Source of the DNA: Flavobacterium sp. GSB-24
Lineage (GTDB): Bacteria > Bacteroidota > Bacteroidia > Flavobacteriales > Flavobacteriaceae
DNA length: 64,000 nucleotides
Assembly: GCF_027924665.1 (NCBI RefSeq)
Contig: NZ_AP027043.1
Location: 3,968,001-4,032,000, forward strand
Reading direction: 5' to 3'
Part shown: positions 18,436-27,805 of the stretch, piece by piece
Numbering within the stretch: position 1 is the first letter of the stretch
Layout of the letters: each line of letters opens with the position of its first letter
The notes under the pieces: generated by a model
Seen by the model: only the letters and a program-made list of their open reading frames with translations
Told to the model about the DNA's origin: nothing
Databases searched by the model: none
Made by a program: the position numbers and the translations under genes

Positions 18436-19484
18436 GTGTAAAAATAGTAACTGCTTCCAAGCAACTGCCACAATATTCGCGTGAAACGGCCGATATACTT
18501 CCAATGCTGGAGGGCTGGCTTCACGGACAAGACGAACGTTTTATAAAAAAAGTAAAAAAGATATTTGAAGGTGCAGCCGTTGACAAACGTTATTCTATAA
18601 TGGATCCCGCTGAAGTTTTTACTGCAACATCATTTGAAGAAAAAAATGATATTTACACTCGTGAAGTTATAATTTTAGGCGAGCAGGTGCTGCAGAAAGC
18701 GCTCGAAAAAGCAAATTGGGATCCGCAGACGCTTGATTACATTATCACAGTAAGCTGTACTGGAATTATGATTCCCTCATTGGATGCTTACCTCATCAAT
18801 AAAATGAATTTGAGACAGGATATTATCCGTCTTCCTGTTACAGAAATGGGTTGTGCTGCCGGAATATCCGGTATTATTTACGCCAAAAACTTTCTGAAAG
18901 CTAATCCCGGAAAACGTGCAGCAGTTATAGCTGTAGAATCACCAACAGCAACATTTCAGCTTGATGATTTTTCGATGCCGAATATTGTAAGCGCGGCTAT
19001 TTTTGGAGATGGAGCTGCCTGTTGTTTACTTTCTTCTTATGAAGAAGATTACGGCCCGGAAATTTTGAGCGAAGAAATGTATCATTTTTATGAAGCAGAA
19101 CACATGATGGGATTTAAACTGACCAATACAGGCTTACAGATGGTTTTGGATATCGAAGTTCCTGACACGATTGCATCGCATTTTGGTGCTATTATTCACC
19201 CGTTTTTGGAGAAAAATAATTTAGAAATTAAAGATATTGACCACATGATATTTCATCCCGGTGGTAAAAAGATTGTAAACACAGTTGAAACTCTTTTCGC
19301 TGGTTTGGGAAAAAATATTGATGATACTAAAGAAGTTCTCAAACAATACGGCAATATGTCAAGCGCAACTGTATTATATGTTTTAGAACGAATTATGGAT
19401 GGAAATCCTAAACCAGGAGAAAAAGGTTTGATGCTTAGTTTTGGTCCGGGATTTTCAGCACAAAGGGTTTTATTGCAATGGTAA
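18432..19484 (+). CDS. Type III polyketide synthase (chalcone/alkylresorcinol synthase-like)
   Basis: 350 residues from the ATG at 18432, which overlaps the preceding TGA (ATGA); an earlier in-frame start at 18396 lies inside the methyltransferase. The thiolase-fold catalytic triad is complete: Cys near residue 140 in EMGCAAGISG, His near 274 in IFHPGGKK, Asn near 307 in YGNMSSATVLYVL. The C-terminal GPGFSAQRVLLQW matches the family GFGPG loop. Such enzymes extend an acyl starter with malonyl units and cyclise it to resorcinols, pyrones or resorcylic acids. With a dedicated ACP and ketosynthase beside it, the starter is probably a long acyl chain. Confidence 0.9.
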   Translation: MSVKIVTASKQLPQYSRETADILPMLEGWLHGQDERFIKKVKKIFEGAAVDKRYSIMDPAEVFTATSFEEKNDIYTREVIILGEQVLQKALEKANWDPQTLDYIITVSCTGIMIPSLDAYLINKMNLRQDIIRLPVTEMGCAAGISGIIYAKNFLKANPGKRAAVIAVESPTATFQLDDFSMPNIVSAAIFGDGAACCLLSSYEEDYGPEILSEEMYHFYEAEHMMGFKLTNTGLQMVLDIEVPDTIASHFGAIIHPFLEKNNLEIKDIDHMIFHPGGKKIVNTVETLFAGLGKNIDDTKEVLKQYGNMSSATVLYVLERIMDGNPKPGEKGLMLSFGPGFSAQRVLLQW

Positions 19485-19498
19485 TTAGAACATAAATA

Positions 19499-19936
19499 AT
19501 GAAAGCACAAGATATTATAGCGCAGTTACCTTACAGCAAACCTTTTTTGTTTGTTGACGAACTGCTTCATGTTGATGAAAATAGCGTTACCGGAACTTAT
19601 ACTTTTAATGAAAACCTAGATTTTTACAAAGGTCATTTTAAAGATAATCCTGTAACTCCAGGTGTAATCCTGACAGAAACCATGGCGCAAATTGGTATGG
19701 TCTGCCTTGGCATTTACCTGCTGGGTGACAGTTTTAATAAAGATACTGTAATTGCTTTTACCTCTGCCGATATGCAGTTTTTAAAGCCTGTATATCCAAA
19801 CGAGAAAGTAACGGTAACCTCTCAAAAATCATTTTTCAGATTTGGAAAACTGAAATGTGATGTCATTATGAAAAACGAAGCCGGACAAGAAGTCTGTAAA
19901 GGTATTTTGGCTGGTATGATTACTAATAAATTATGA
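19499..19936 (+). CDS. FabZ-like 3-hydroxyacyl-ACP dehydratase
   Basis: 145 residues, single hotdog domain. The active-site helix motif FYKGHFKDNPVTPGVILTE contains the catalytic His, and the acidic partner is the Glu of LTETMAQIG. Members remove water from 3-hydroxyacyl-ACP in fatty-acid-type chain building. It starts 14 bases after the PKS stop and overlaps the ketosynthase by four bases (ATGA). Being outside the housekeeping fab genes, it probably works on the ACP encoded here. Confidence 0.85.
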   Translation: MKAQDIIAQLPYSKPFLFVDELLHVDENSVTGTYTFNENLDFYKGHFKDNPVTPGVILTETMAQIGMVCLGIYLLGDSFNKDTVIAFTSADMQFLKPVYPNEKVTVTSQKSFFRFGKLKCDVIMKNEAGQEVCKGILAGMITNKL

Positions 19937-21207
19937 AGAAACGAGTTGTGATAACAGGATTAGGCGTTGCGGCTCCCAACGGAGTTGGAATTGAAGCGTT
20001 TAGTCATTCCATAAAAAACGGAATATCGGGAATTCGGCATGATGTACAACTACAGGAATTGCAGTTCTCTTGTCAGATTGCCGGTCAGCCTCAAATTTCT
20101 GAAGAACTTAAATCACAATATTTTACAGAACTGGAACTTCGCGGTTTTAACAGCACTGGGATTTTATACGGTGTTATCGCAGGTATGGAAGCCTGGAAAA
20201 ATGCTGGATTATCAATAGAAGTTAATGAAGAACCCGATTGGGACAGCGGTACTATTTTTGGCTCTGGAACATCTGGTATCGATAAATTCCGCGAAAGCAT
20301 TTATAAAATAGACGAATTACAGGTGCGAAGGTTAGGCAGCACTGTTGTAGCACAAACCATGAACAGCGGCATAAGTGCCTATTTGGGTGGAAAGTTAGGA
20401 CTCGGAAATCAGGTTACCACCAACTCATCTGCCTGCGCAACTGGTACAGAGGCTATAATGATGGCCTATGATCGCATACAATCCGGACAGGCAAATCGCA
20501 TACTGGCAGGAAGTACAGGCGACAGTGGTCCTTATATTTGGGCGGGTTTTGATGCCTTACGTGTCTGCAGTTCCAAATATAATGATAATCCGGAACAAGG
20601 GTCACGACCTATGAGTGCCACGGCTGCAGGATTTGTGCCTGGAAGCGGTGCCGGCGCATTAGTAATAGAAGATTTAGAAACTGCTTTAAAACGCGGAGCA
20701 ACTATTTATGCCGAAATATTAGGCGGAAGTGTAAACTCAGGAGGACAGCGCGGTAACGGAAGTATGACAGCTCCCAACGGCACAGCAGTACAGCGATGTA
20801 TTACAACTGCAATTGAAAATTCCGGTATCTCTGCTGATGCTATTGACGCTATAAACGGACATCTTACCGCCACTACAAAAGACAGTTTTGAAATTGAAAA
20901 CTGGACAAAAGCTTTAAACAGAAATGGATCTAATTTTCCGTATATCAATTCTTTAAAAAGCATGACCGGACATTGTCTAAGTGCAGCCGGAAGTATCGAA
21001 AGTGTCGCCGCAGTATTGCAGCTTCATGAAGGTTTTGTTTTTGGAAATACCAATTGCGAAGATCTTCATCCGGAAATTACGGCGCTTATTGATTCCTCAA
21101 AAGTGCCTTCAAAAACAATTACTATAAATCCTAAAATAATTGCCAAAGCAAGTTTTGGTTTTGGCGATGTAAATGCTTGTATAATTTTAAAAAAATTTCA
21201 AAAATAG
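19933..21207 (+). CDS. Beta-ketoacyl-ACP synthase, FabF-like
   Basis: 424 residues, thiolase fold. The Cys-His-His catalytic set of elongating ketosynthases is visible: Cys near residue 166 in SSACATGTEAI, His in INGHLTATTKDSFE and His in SMTGHCLSAAGS. The N-terminal KKRVVITGLGVAAPNGVG is classic FabF. There is only one ketosynthase and no chain-length-factor partner, so this is not a type II aromatic PKS. It should elongate an acyl chain on the local ACP, which could feed the type III PKS. Confidence 0.88.
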   Translation: MKKRVVITGLGVAAPNGVGIEAFSHSIKNGISGIRHDVQLQELQFSCQIAGQPQISEELKSQYFTELELRGFNSTGILYGVIAGMEAWKNAGLSIEVNEEPDWDSGTIFGSGTSGIDKFRESIYKIDELQVRRLGSTVVAQTMNSGISAYLGGKLGLGNQVTTNSSACATGTEAIMMAYDRIQSGQANRILAGSTGDSGPYIWAGFDALRVCSSKYNDNPEQGSRPMSATAAGFVPGSGAGALVIEDLETALKRGATIYAEILGGSVNSGGQRGNGSMTAPNGTAVQRCITTAIENSGISADAIDAINGHLTATTKDSFEIENWTKALNRNGSNFPYINSLKSMTGHCLSAAGSIESVAAVLQLHEGFVFGNTNCEDLHPEITALIDSSKVPSKTITINPKIIAKASFGFGDVNACIILKKFQK

Positions 21208-21211
21208 ATAT

Positions 21212-21466
21212 ATGAACAAAGAAGAACTTATCGCCAAACTAAAACAAATTATAAAGCCTTATACCACAAACACAGAAGCATATGATAACCTTACTGAAAA
21301 TACTGACTTCATTAATGATTTGAGTATCAATTCGGCGAATTTGGTTGACATTGTACTTGATATTGAAGAAGCTTTTGATGTTGTAATTGATAACACCGAT
21401 ATGGAACGAATGCTGGATGTTAAAACTGCGGTAGAAATTATAGAAACCAAACTGGCAGAAAAATGA
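21212..21466 (+). CDS. Acyl carrier protein
   Basis: 84 residues, acidic four-helix carrier. The phosphopantetheine attachment Ser is in DLSINSANLVDIVL (near residue 40), where INSAN replaces the usual DSLD, so it is a divergent carrier distinct from housekeeping AcpP. It lies four bases after the ketosynthase and overlaps the PPTase gene by four bases. Confidence 0.85.
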   Translation: MNKEELIAKLKQIIKPYTTNTEAYDNLTENTDFINDLSINSANLVDIVLDIEEAFDVVIDNTDMERMLDVKTAVEIIETKLAEK

Positions 21467-21999
21467 TTGGCAATGATGTCATAGATATTTTGCAATCCCG
21501 TAAGGAAAGCAATTGGCGGCGCAAGGGTTTTGTAGAAAAAATTTTTACTCCCGAAGAACAGTTGCTAATTGCAGATTCTTTAGATCCGGAAAGCATGGTT
21601 TGGATACTTTGGAGCATGAAAGAAGCTGCTTATAAAGTCTATAATCGCAAAACAAAAATAAGGGAATATATTCCTAAAAAACTTTCCTGCTTTATAGAAT
21701 CACAAAACCATAATTTTATAAGAGGAAAAGTTACTTGTTCTGAAAACACATACTACACTAAAACATTTCTTTCGAAAGACTATATTCATACTATTGCAGC
21801 CTGCGTTTTAGATAACCTCAACCGTGTGATAGAGATTGAAAAGAAATCAATTTTTAAAGACAGAAATAATATTCCTTATTTTATTTCTTTAGAAAATAGG
21901 TTTCAGGATGTCTCAGTAAGCCATCACGGCCGATTTGAAAAAGTGATAACTATAAATATTCAAAAGCAAGAGAGTAATCTCTTCAATAAAGCCTATTGA
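21463..21999 (+). CDS. 4'-phosphopantetheinyl transferase
   Basis: 178 residues. N-terminal MIGNDVIDI carries the Mg-binding Asp, and WILWSMKEAAYKVYNRK is the WxxKEA signature of the Sfp/AcpS superfamily. It moves the 4'-phosphopantetheine arm of CoA to the serine of an acyl carrier protein; its ATG overlaps the stop of the ACP gene, so that ACP is the likely client. It is the last gene of the operon, which ends at the hairpin at 22141. Confidence 0.85.
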   Translation: MIGNDVIDILQSRKESNWRRKGFVEKIFTPEEQLLIADSLDPESMVWILWSMKEAAYKVYNRKTKIREYIPKKLSCFIESQNHNFIRGKVTCSENTYYTKTFLSKDYIHTIAACVLDNLNRVIEIEKKSIFKDRNNIPYFISLENRFQDVSVSHHGRFEKVITINIQKQESNLFNKAY

Positions 22000-22140
22000 T
22001 TTCGTTTATTCTTTGACACATATCGGAAACAACATTTACTTCATAATTACAGTTTATATTCCCCAACTATTCAGTAACAAATCAATTGCAACGATATTCC
22101 TCAAAGATCTTATAAAAAAAGGAAGTATAATTCTTTATAA

Positions 22141-22176
22141 TCAAAAGCCTGCAAATGAATATCTGCGGGCTTTTGA
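22141..22176. terminator. Bidirectional hairpin between convergent operons
   Basis: A 13-bp stem (TCAAAAGCCTGCA with TGCGGGCTTTTGA, one G-U pair) around a 10-nt loop, with T-rich flanks. It lies between the PPTase and the convergent RND gene. Confidence 0.75.
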
Positions 22177-22226
22177 TTTGATGATGAAAGCTTATTATAT
22201 ATTAGCACTTTACTAATAATCTATAA

Positions 22227-25200
22227 TTACTTGTTTTCAATACTTGGCGGAATTAATTTGTACATAACAGGCGTAACAATCCTTGATAATATTGTCGAAC
22301 TGATTAGTCCTCCAATTAAAACAATTGCCAGCGGCGCAATTAAAGGATTTGAATTCAGAGCTATGGGAATTAAACCACAGATTGCTGTAATAGATGTTAA
22401 CACCACTGGCAGAAAACGGGTTTCTCCCGCGATAGAGATGGCTTCATCTATTGAATGCCCTTCCTGCCTTAACTGATTAGTAAAATCAACCAGCAGTAAT
22501 GAATTTTTCACCTGTATTCCCGAAAGACCGATAAAGCCGATAATTGCAACCAGCGACATTGGACTTCCATTTATGAGCAGCAGCACAACACCTCCTAAAA
22601 TTCCTAATGGTATAATAGAAAGTACAATAATGATTCCTTTAAAGGTTTTAAACTGAAGCAGTAATACAGCAATAAATAAAAAGGTGCTTAAAATAATTAC
22701 CGCCAGGAAGTTTCCTCCAAGCGCATCACCTTCCGATTCTTTTTCACCTGATAATTTATAATAATATCCTTTTGGCATTTTCAACTCATCCAGTTTAGGA
22801 ATAATATGAGTCAATAAATCGTTCGCGTAATAACCTTTAGCGGATAAAGCAGTTACTTTTGAAAAACGGGATTTATTAAAATGATTAATTGCAGTTGGCG
22901 AAGTTTCAAAAGAAATTTCAGCAATCTGGTTAAGTGCTATAGGAGTTCCCTGCAGATTATTGACATAGAGATTTTTCAAAGCATCAAGGTTCGAGAATTT
23001 ATCTCTTGGCAATGTCAGCGTTACATTTCTAGCATCTCCCCTGTCATCAATATAATCCCCGACGGTCAGTCCTGCTACTGAAAGGCGGATTACTTTATCT
23101 ACTTCACTGGTCAGGACGCCCAATGTTCTAGCTTTTTCTTTATTAATTTTTATTTTAACGTCCGTTTTATAAGTATTCAACTCGTTGTTGATGTATACGG
23201 TTCCTTCCTGATTTCTTAAGATAGTTTCTACCTCAGAGGAAAGCCTGCGCAAAACTTCTTGATCTTCACCAAAGAGCCTCACCACAATATTGGCTTCTAA
23301 TGGTGTTCCCTGCTCAAAATCTTTTACTTCAACCTTAGCATAAGGCATCGTTTTAAATTTAGTTCGCAATTCTTCGATCAAAGCCGTTTTCTCCGATGGT
23401 TTTGCTTCATCTTCCATTTGGACAAAAATCTGGGCAAAGTCTGGTTTTCTGTCCTGAGGATGTACATTATAGTAAATCTGGGGATTCCCCTTACCCACAT
23501 TGGAGGTATAATACACAATTTCCTTGTGGTTTTTCAACTCCGCTTCTACAATTTTGGTAACGCGGTCACTCTCTAAAATATTGGCTTGAAGCGGTAGTTT
23601 GATATTTACAAGAAACATTGGCTTCTCTGAAGTTGGAAACAACTTAAAACCCGTCACTTTAAAAAGGCCAAAAGCAATAATACTCAAAATTATAGAAATG
23701 GCAATAGTAGTTCGTGGATATTTTAATGCTTTAGGCATGATATCACGATAAGACCTGGTTAGGAATTTCTGCAGATACTGGAGAAAAATATTACCGCCTG
23801 CATGATCATGCGTTTTTAAAAATCGGCTACCTAAAAATGGCACTAAAGTCAGCGCTACAATCATAGAGGCTAATACACTGGTGATAACCGCTATTGGAAG
23901 GCTTCTAATAAACTCTCCCGAAACATCTGGCAGAAAAGCCAGCGGTAAAAAAGCAATAATAAGCGTTGCGGTGCAGCCCACAACTGCAATTCCTATTTGT
24001 TGTGTCCCCTTTAAGACTGCATCCATTTTAGAGTGTCCTTCCCTGAGCCATCGTTCTATATTTTCGACTACCACAATACTGTCATCAACTAGTAACCCCA
24101 AAGCCACTACAAGACCGACAATACTCAGCTGATTTAAAGAAAAACCAAATGCATTCATTGCAATCAAACCCAAGGCGAGTGATAAAGGAATGGAGATCAT
24201 AACGATTCCTGAAGCTCTTAGCCCTAACGGAAGTAAAGTAATGATTACTAAAACAATAGCAAGTGTAAAATCGAATCCCAAATGTCCTAAACGCTGCGAT
24301 ACCATATTAGCCTGATCGAAGCTTTTTACCAGTTTTATGTTTGGAGGTAAATCTTGAGAGAACTCATCTATAATTGGGAGAAATTCTTTCTGTACATCGG
24401 TAATGTTTACATTGTCTTTCATTCCCGCTGTTACCAGTACACATCTATGACCATTGATGCGGGTAATATGGTCTACAACCTGCGACTTGTAACCTACTTG
24501 GGCTACATCCTTCATATAAATTATTTTTCCATTTGCATTGTAAATTACCGTATTGGCTACATCATCAGCATTTTTAAATTTGCCGCTGGTTTTGACATTA
24601 AATATTTTACTATCCAGATCAATGCTTCCTCCAGGAATATCGGCTGCTTCGCTCTGCAGACTTCCCATCACTGCATTTAATGGAATTTTTAGCTGAGCCA
24701 GTTTTTCCATTTGCAAATCTATACGAATTTCCTGCTCTGGAATTCCCGAATATTTTACATCTTTAAGGTTGGTTATTTTCTCAATTTTAGACTTAAGCCT
24801 ATCCGCCTCATCTCGAAGTTTTTTATCTGATGCATTTTCTGAAACCAAAGCAACTTGAAGGATTTTCACATCTGAAGACGCTATTTTTTCGGTTTTAATC
24901 TGATAAATATCTTTAGGAAGCTCACTACTTTTAAGAGCATTCATTTCTGTGGAGATTTCTTGATACTTGTTATCCACATCTACTCCATATTTAAATTTCA
25001 CCTGAAAAGCGGCTACTCCGTCCTCTACCGTAGTTAAGATTTTTTCTATGTTTTCCAGTCCGTAAATTTTATTCTCGATCGGTTTTACGACTTGTTCCTC
25101 CATATCTTTAGGGCTGGTACCGGGATAGATTACCGTAATAAGATACTGAGGAGGATGTGTTGAAGGATCCTCTGCTCTGGGCATTGTAAATAATGTGAGA

Positions 25201-25277
25201 CAGCCTACTACGGCAACCAGTAAAAATATAATCAATGTAAACTGATAATTTTTAACAGCAAAGTTTGTTATTTTCAT
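22227..25277 (-). CDS. RND multidrug efflux permease (AcrB/HAE1-like)
   Basis: 1016 residues, the normal length. TM1 starts at once (YQFTLIIFLLVAVVGCLTLF). The porter segments DPSTHPPQYLITVIYPGTSPKDMEEQVVKPIE and TM4 with the proton-relay Asp pair in GLVVALGLLVDDSIVVVENIERWL are clear, as is the second half (IGFIGLSGIQVKNSLLLVDF). It is the inner-membrane pump of a tripartite exporter, following its adaptor by eight bases. Substrate unknown; a TetR gene upstream suggests induction by a small toxic molecule. Confidence 0.92.
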   Translation of the reverse strand: MKITNFAVKNYQFTLIIFLLVAVVGCLTLFTMPRAEDPSTHPPQYLITVIYPGTSPKDMEEQVVKPIENKIYGLENIEKILTTVEDGVAAFQVKFKYGVDVDNKYQEISTEMNALKSSELPKDIYQIKTEKIASSDVKILQVALVSENASDKKLRDEADRLKSKIEKITNLKDVKYSGIPEQEIRIDLQMEKLAQLKIPLNAVMGSLQSEAADIPGGSIDLDSKIFNVKTSGKFKNADDVANTVIYNANGKIIYMKDVAQVGYKSQVVDHITRINGHRCVLVTAGMKDNVNITDVQKEFLPIIDEFSQDLPPNIKLVKSFDQANMVSQRLGHLGFDFTLAIVLVIITLLPLGLRASGIVMISIPLSLALGLIAMNAFGFSLNQLSIVGLVVALGLLVDDSIVVVENIERWLREGHSKMDAVLKGTQQIGIAVVGCTATLIIAFLPLAFLPDVSGEFIRSLPIAVITSVLASMIVALTLVPFLGSRFLKTHDHAGGNIFLQYLQKFLTRSYRDIMPKALKYPRTTIAISIILSIIAFGLFKVTGFKLFPTSEKPMFLVNIKLPLQANILESDRVTKIVEAELKNHKEIVYYTSNVGKGNPQIYYNVHPQDRKPDFAQIFVQMEDEAKPSEKTALIEELRTKFKTMPYAKVEVKDFEQGTPLEANIVVRLFGEDQEVLRRLSSEVETILRNQEGTVYINNELNTYKTDVKIKINKEKARTLGVLTSEVDKVIRLSVAGLTVGDYIDDRGDARNVTLTLPRDKFSNLDALKNLYVNNLQGTPIALNQIAEISFETSPTAINHFNKSRFSKVTALSAKGYYANDLLTHIIPKLDELKMPKGYYYKLSGEKESEGDALGGNFLAVIILSTFLFIAVLLLQFKTFKGIIIVLSIIPLGILGGVVLLLINGSPMSLVAIIGFIGLSGIQVKNSLLLVDFTNQLRQEGHSIDEAISIAGETRFLPVVLTSITAICGLIPIALNSNPLIAPLAIVLIGGLISSTILSRIVTPVMYKLIPPSIENK

Positions 25278-25285
25278 GATAGCGC

Positions 25286-26404
25286 TTATTTAATGATCTT
25301 GATGGTTGACTGTTCATTAAGATATGCACTGTTAGAGATCACAATCTGATCTGTTTTCTGAAGCCCATCTTTAATAAATACCTTATTGTTCTCGAATTTA
25401 TGGATAGTAACCGGCTGGCGTTTTACTTTATTGTTTTCAACAATAAAAACAAAAGCTTTGTTTCCATCAGCCTCTATTAGTGAATTGTAAGGAATGATGA
25501 CAAAATCCTCAGAATGCTCTGCTTTTATTTCTGCCTTACCGAACATTCCCACGGCTGCCTTGCTTTTTTTAAGACTCAGCTTCAATTCTGCCTGAAAAGA
25601 ACCTAATGCTGCATCTGCCGCCTGTGATTTTCTAAAAACAAAGGCATCAAAACGTTCGTCAGGATATCCATCAAGAGTAACAACAGCTTTCTGCCCTGCT
25701 TTCACAACTGCCCATTCTTTATCTGTTAATCCCACTTTTAGCACATAATTATTATTCTGGCTTGTTTCATTTATAGCCAGAATTGGAGATCCCGGACCAA
25801 CTACTTCTCCCTCATTTGCTATTTTTTTAGATACAAAACCATCGGCAGCAGCATATATTTTAGAATAACGTGCATTAAAAGCAACTGCATCTTTCTGCTT
25901 TCTGGCAATATCAAGCCCCGTTTTTGTGTTTTCAAGCTGCTCTAAAGTATATACACTGTCTTTATAAAGATTACTCGCTCGTTTATAGTCGCGTTCATAT
26001 TTTTTTACGTTCAGATCGGTCTGATTCAAACCTGCATTGATTTCTGTTTCGTCTAAGGATGCTAGAAGCTGACCTTTCTTAAAAAACTGACCTTCTTCCA
26101 CATAGATACGATTTATTATTCCTCCAATTTTAAATCCGTAATTGGCTTGGTTTTCGGTTGTCACCAAACCAGATGCACTGATATTACTGTTAAGTGCCAA
26201 TGATTGGACAGAAGCCGTTTTAACGGGAATAATATCAGCACTTTCAAATGGTGAATTTTCCTTTTTTTCCTCTTTACAGGCATAAAAAAAAGGTAAAGCA
26301 AAAAGTACTATCAGTATTTTTTTACTGTGCGGTATAAAGCTGTTTTTTAGATATTTGTAACCCGAGCCTGAAAGAGGAACGGTTAAATTAATTCTTGATT
26401 TCAT
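25286..26404 (-). CDS. RND efflux periplasmic adaptor (MFP)
   Basis: 372 residues from the ATG at 26404. A longer frame from 26440 would overlap the tolC-like gene and weaken the signal. The lipobox FYAC (ALPFFYACKEEK) makes it a lipoprotein. Order: lipoyl/biotinyl-like hairpin halves (VEEGQFFKKGQLLASLDETE and AAADGFVSKKIANEGEVVGPG) flanking a helical hairpin, then beta-barrel and membrane-proximal domains. It links the permease to the outer-membrane channel. Confidence 0.9.
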   Translation of the reverse strand: MKSRINLTVPLSGSGYKYLKNSFIPHSKKILIVLFALPFFYACKEEKKENSPFESADIIPVKTASVQSLALNSNISASGLVTTENQANYGFKIGGIINRIYVEEGQFFKKGQLLASLDETEINAGLNQTDLNVKKYERDYKRASNLYKDSVYTLEQLENTKTGLDIARKQKDAVAFNARYSKIYAAADGFVSKKIANEGEVVGPGSPILAINETSQNNNYVLKVGLTDKEWAVVKAGQKAVVTLDGYPDERFDAFVFRKSQAADAALGSFQAELKLSLKKSKAAVGMFGKAEIKAEHSEDFVIIPYNSLIEADGNKAFVFIVENNKVKRQPVTIHKFENNKVFIKDGLQKTDQIVISNSAYLNEQSTIKIIK

Positions 26405-26417
26405 GATTTTAAGTTTA

Positions 26418-27749
26418 TTAATTAAAAGTAAAGGTTGCATTAGCTCTTTCTAATTCTGCAAAAGCAATCCACGAATTATAAAGCGATATATTGGTATTGA
26501 GCTGCGCGTTCACCCATTGGTTTTGAGCATCAAGAAGTTCAATATAAATCGCCTGCCCCTGCTTGTATAATTTGGTAATATCCTCATTGTATTTTTTAGC
26601 AGCTACTTTTTGATTTTTATCGGCGTAGAACTGTTCCAAAGCTGACTTCAAATTATGCTGTGAAACCTGAAACTGAAGCAGTAACTGCTGTTTAACATTA
26701 TCAGTTTGAGAACTTATTTTTTTACTTTCTTCTTCGACTTGTTTGAGCCTGTATTTATTTTTATTGCCCGAAAAAATAGTCCACTCTAAAGCTGCACCAG
26801 CGAAATAATATCTGGATTGTTTGTTTACTTCAAAATCAAAATCTTGAATACCGAAGTCAGCAAAACCATTTAGTTTTGGCAGCCAAAACGAGCTGGTAAG
26901 TCTGCTTACATTTTCATTTATTTCTTTTACCTGATTAAGCTTTTGAAGTTCTTCTCTATTTTGGGTATTTTCCTCATTGGCATCAATTGGTGGAGCATCA
27001 TTTTCTTCTGCTTCAATCGCTGTATCGAGTTTTTGATTCAGTAAAAAGTTAAAATATGACTTGGCATTATTACTAGTCTGTCTGGCAGTTTCTAAATTGG
27101 CTTGTATTCTAATTACCTCATTATCGCTTCGTAAAACTGCAGTTCTGTTTATTTTCTCATTTTTGTATAAAGAATGGTTTACCCTTTGATTTTCCTTTAC
27201 CAAGGCCAGGGCATCCTCATAAATTTTGATTCCCTCGACAGACTGCAGGTATTTGTAATAAGCAATTTTTATTTCCTTTACTAACTCTCTTTGATATATG
27301 GCGAGTTCTATTTTTTGCAGTGAAGTCTGCTGGCTCTTAATTCTCTTATTATAAATAATTTCAAAATTCAGCAACGGCATTGTTGTATGAATCTTAGCAT
27401 CATAAAAATTATCAGGATTAATTAAAACAGACTGATTTTCTAAAGCTGGAAAAGCGTTCGAGTTGGTTATCTGGTTTAATGTATTGTAAACTGGATTAAG
27501 CATATCGCCTATTGGTATATCAATTGTTCTTCCCCCCTCCGCTTTCGTGTAAGTCCCGTTTAAGGAAACAGTAGGATAAAATAAAGAATGTGCTTCTTTC
27601 AGAGCGTACATACTTTTGTTGATGTCAAAATTATGCTGCTTGATAACTTCGTTGTTCTTAAGACCAGTCTCTATATAACTGTCGAGCTTGTTCTGTGAAT
27701 ACCCTAAAAATCCCAGAAAGAGTATTGCAAAAGTTAATTTTATTTTCAT
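26418..27749 (-). CDS. TolC-family outer-membrane efflux protein
   Basis: 443 residues with signal peptide (LTFAILFLGFLGYSQ). Two OEP repeats built of long helices are seen (LKEAHSLFYPTVSLNGTYTKAEGG; DAQNQWVNAQLNTNISLYNSWIAFAELERA near the end). First gene of the exporter operon; its upstream region carries one of the two TGAACGTTGTTCA sites. Confidence 0.9.
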   Translation of the reverse strand: MKIKLTFAILFLGFLGYSQNKLDSYIETGLKNNEVIKQHNFDINKSMYALKEAHSLFYPTVSLNGTYTKAEGGRTIDIPIGDMLNPVYNTLNQITNSNAFPALENQSVLINPDNFYDAKIHTTMPLLNFEIIYNKRIKSQQTSLQKIELAIYQRELVKEIKIAYYKYLQSVEGIKIYEDALALVKENQRVNHSLYKNEKINRTAVLRSDNEVIRIQANLETARQTSNNAKSYFNFLLNQKLDTAIEAEENDAPPIDANEENTQNREELQKLNQVKEINENVSRLTSSFWLPKLNGFADFGIQDFDFEVNKQSRYYFAGAALEWTIFSGNKNKYRLKQVEEESKKISSQTDNVKQQLLLQFQVSQHNLKSALEQFYADKNQKVAAKKYNEDITKLYKQGQAIYIELLDAQNQWVNAQLNTNISLYNSWIAFAELERANATFTFN

Positions 27750-27771
27750 TTATTATACATTGTTTATAATT

Positions 27772-27784
27772 TGAACGTTGTTCA
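27772..27784. promoter_or_regulatory. TetR operator candidate, tolC promoter
   Basis: TGAACGTTGTTCA (TGAAC-GTT-GTTCA inverted repeat), 23 bases upstream of the tolC-like ATG. An identical copy lies in the promoter of the neighbouring tetR gene. Confidence 0.75.
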
Positions 27785-27805
27785 TTTTTTTGAGCAAAAA
27801 AAAAT

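Noticed and set aside
22013..22216. 67-residue open frame after the PPTase gene
   Set aside because: It runs through the hairpin terminator, has no recognisable domain and no leader signal; non-coding.
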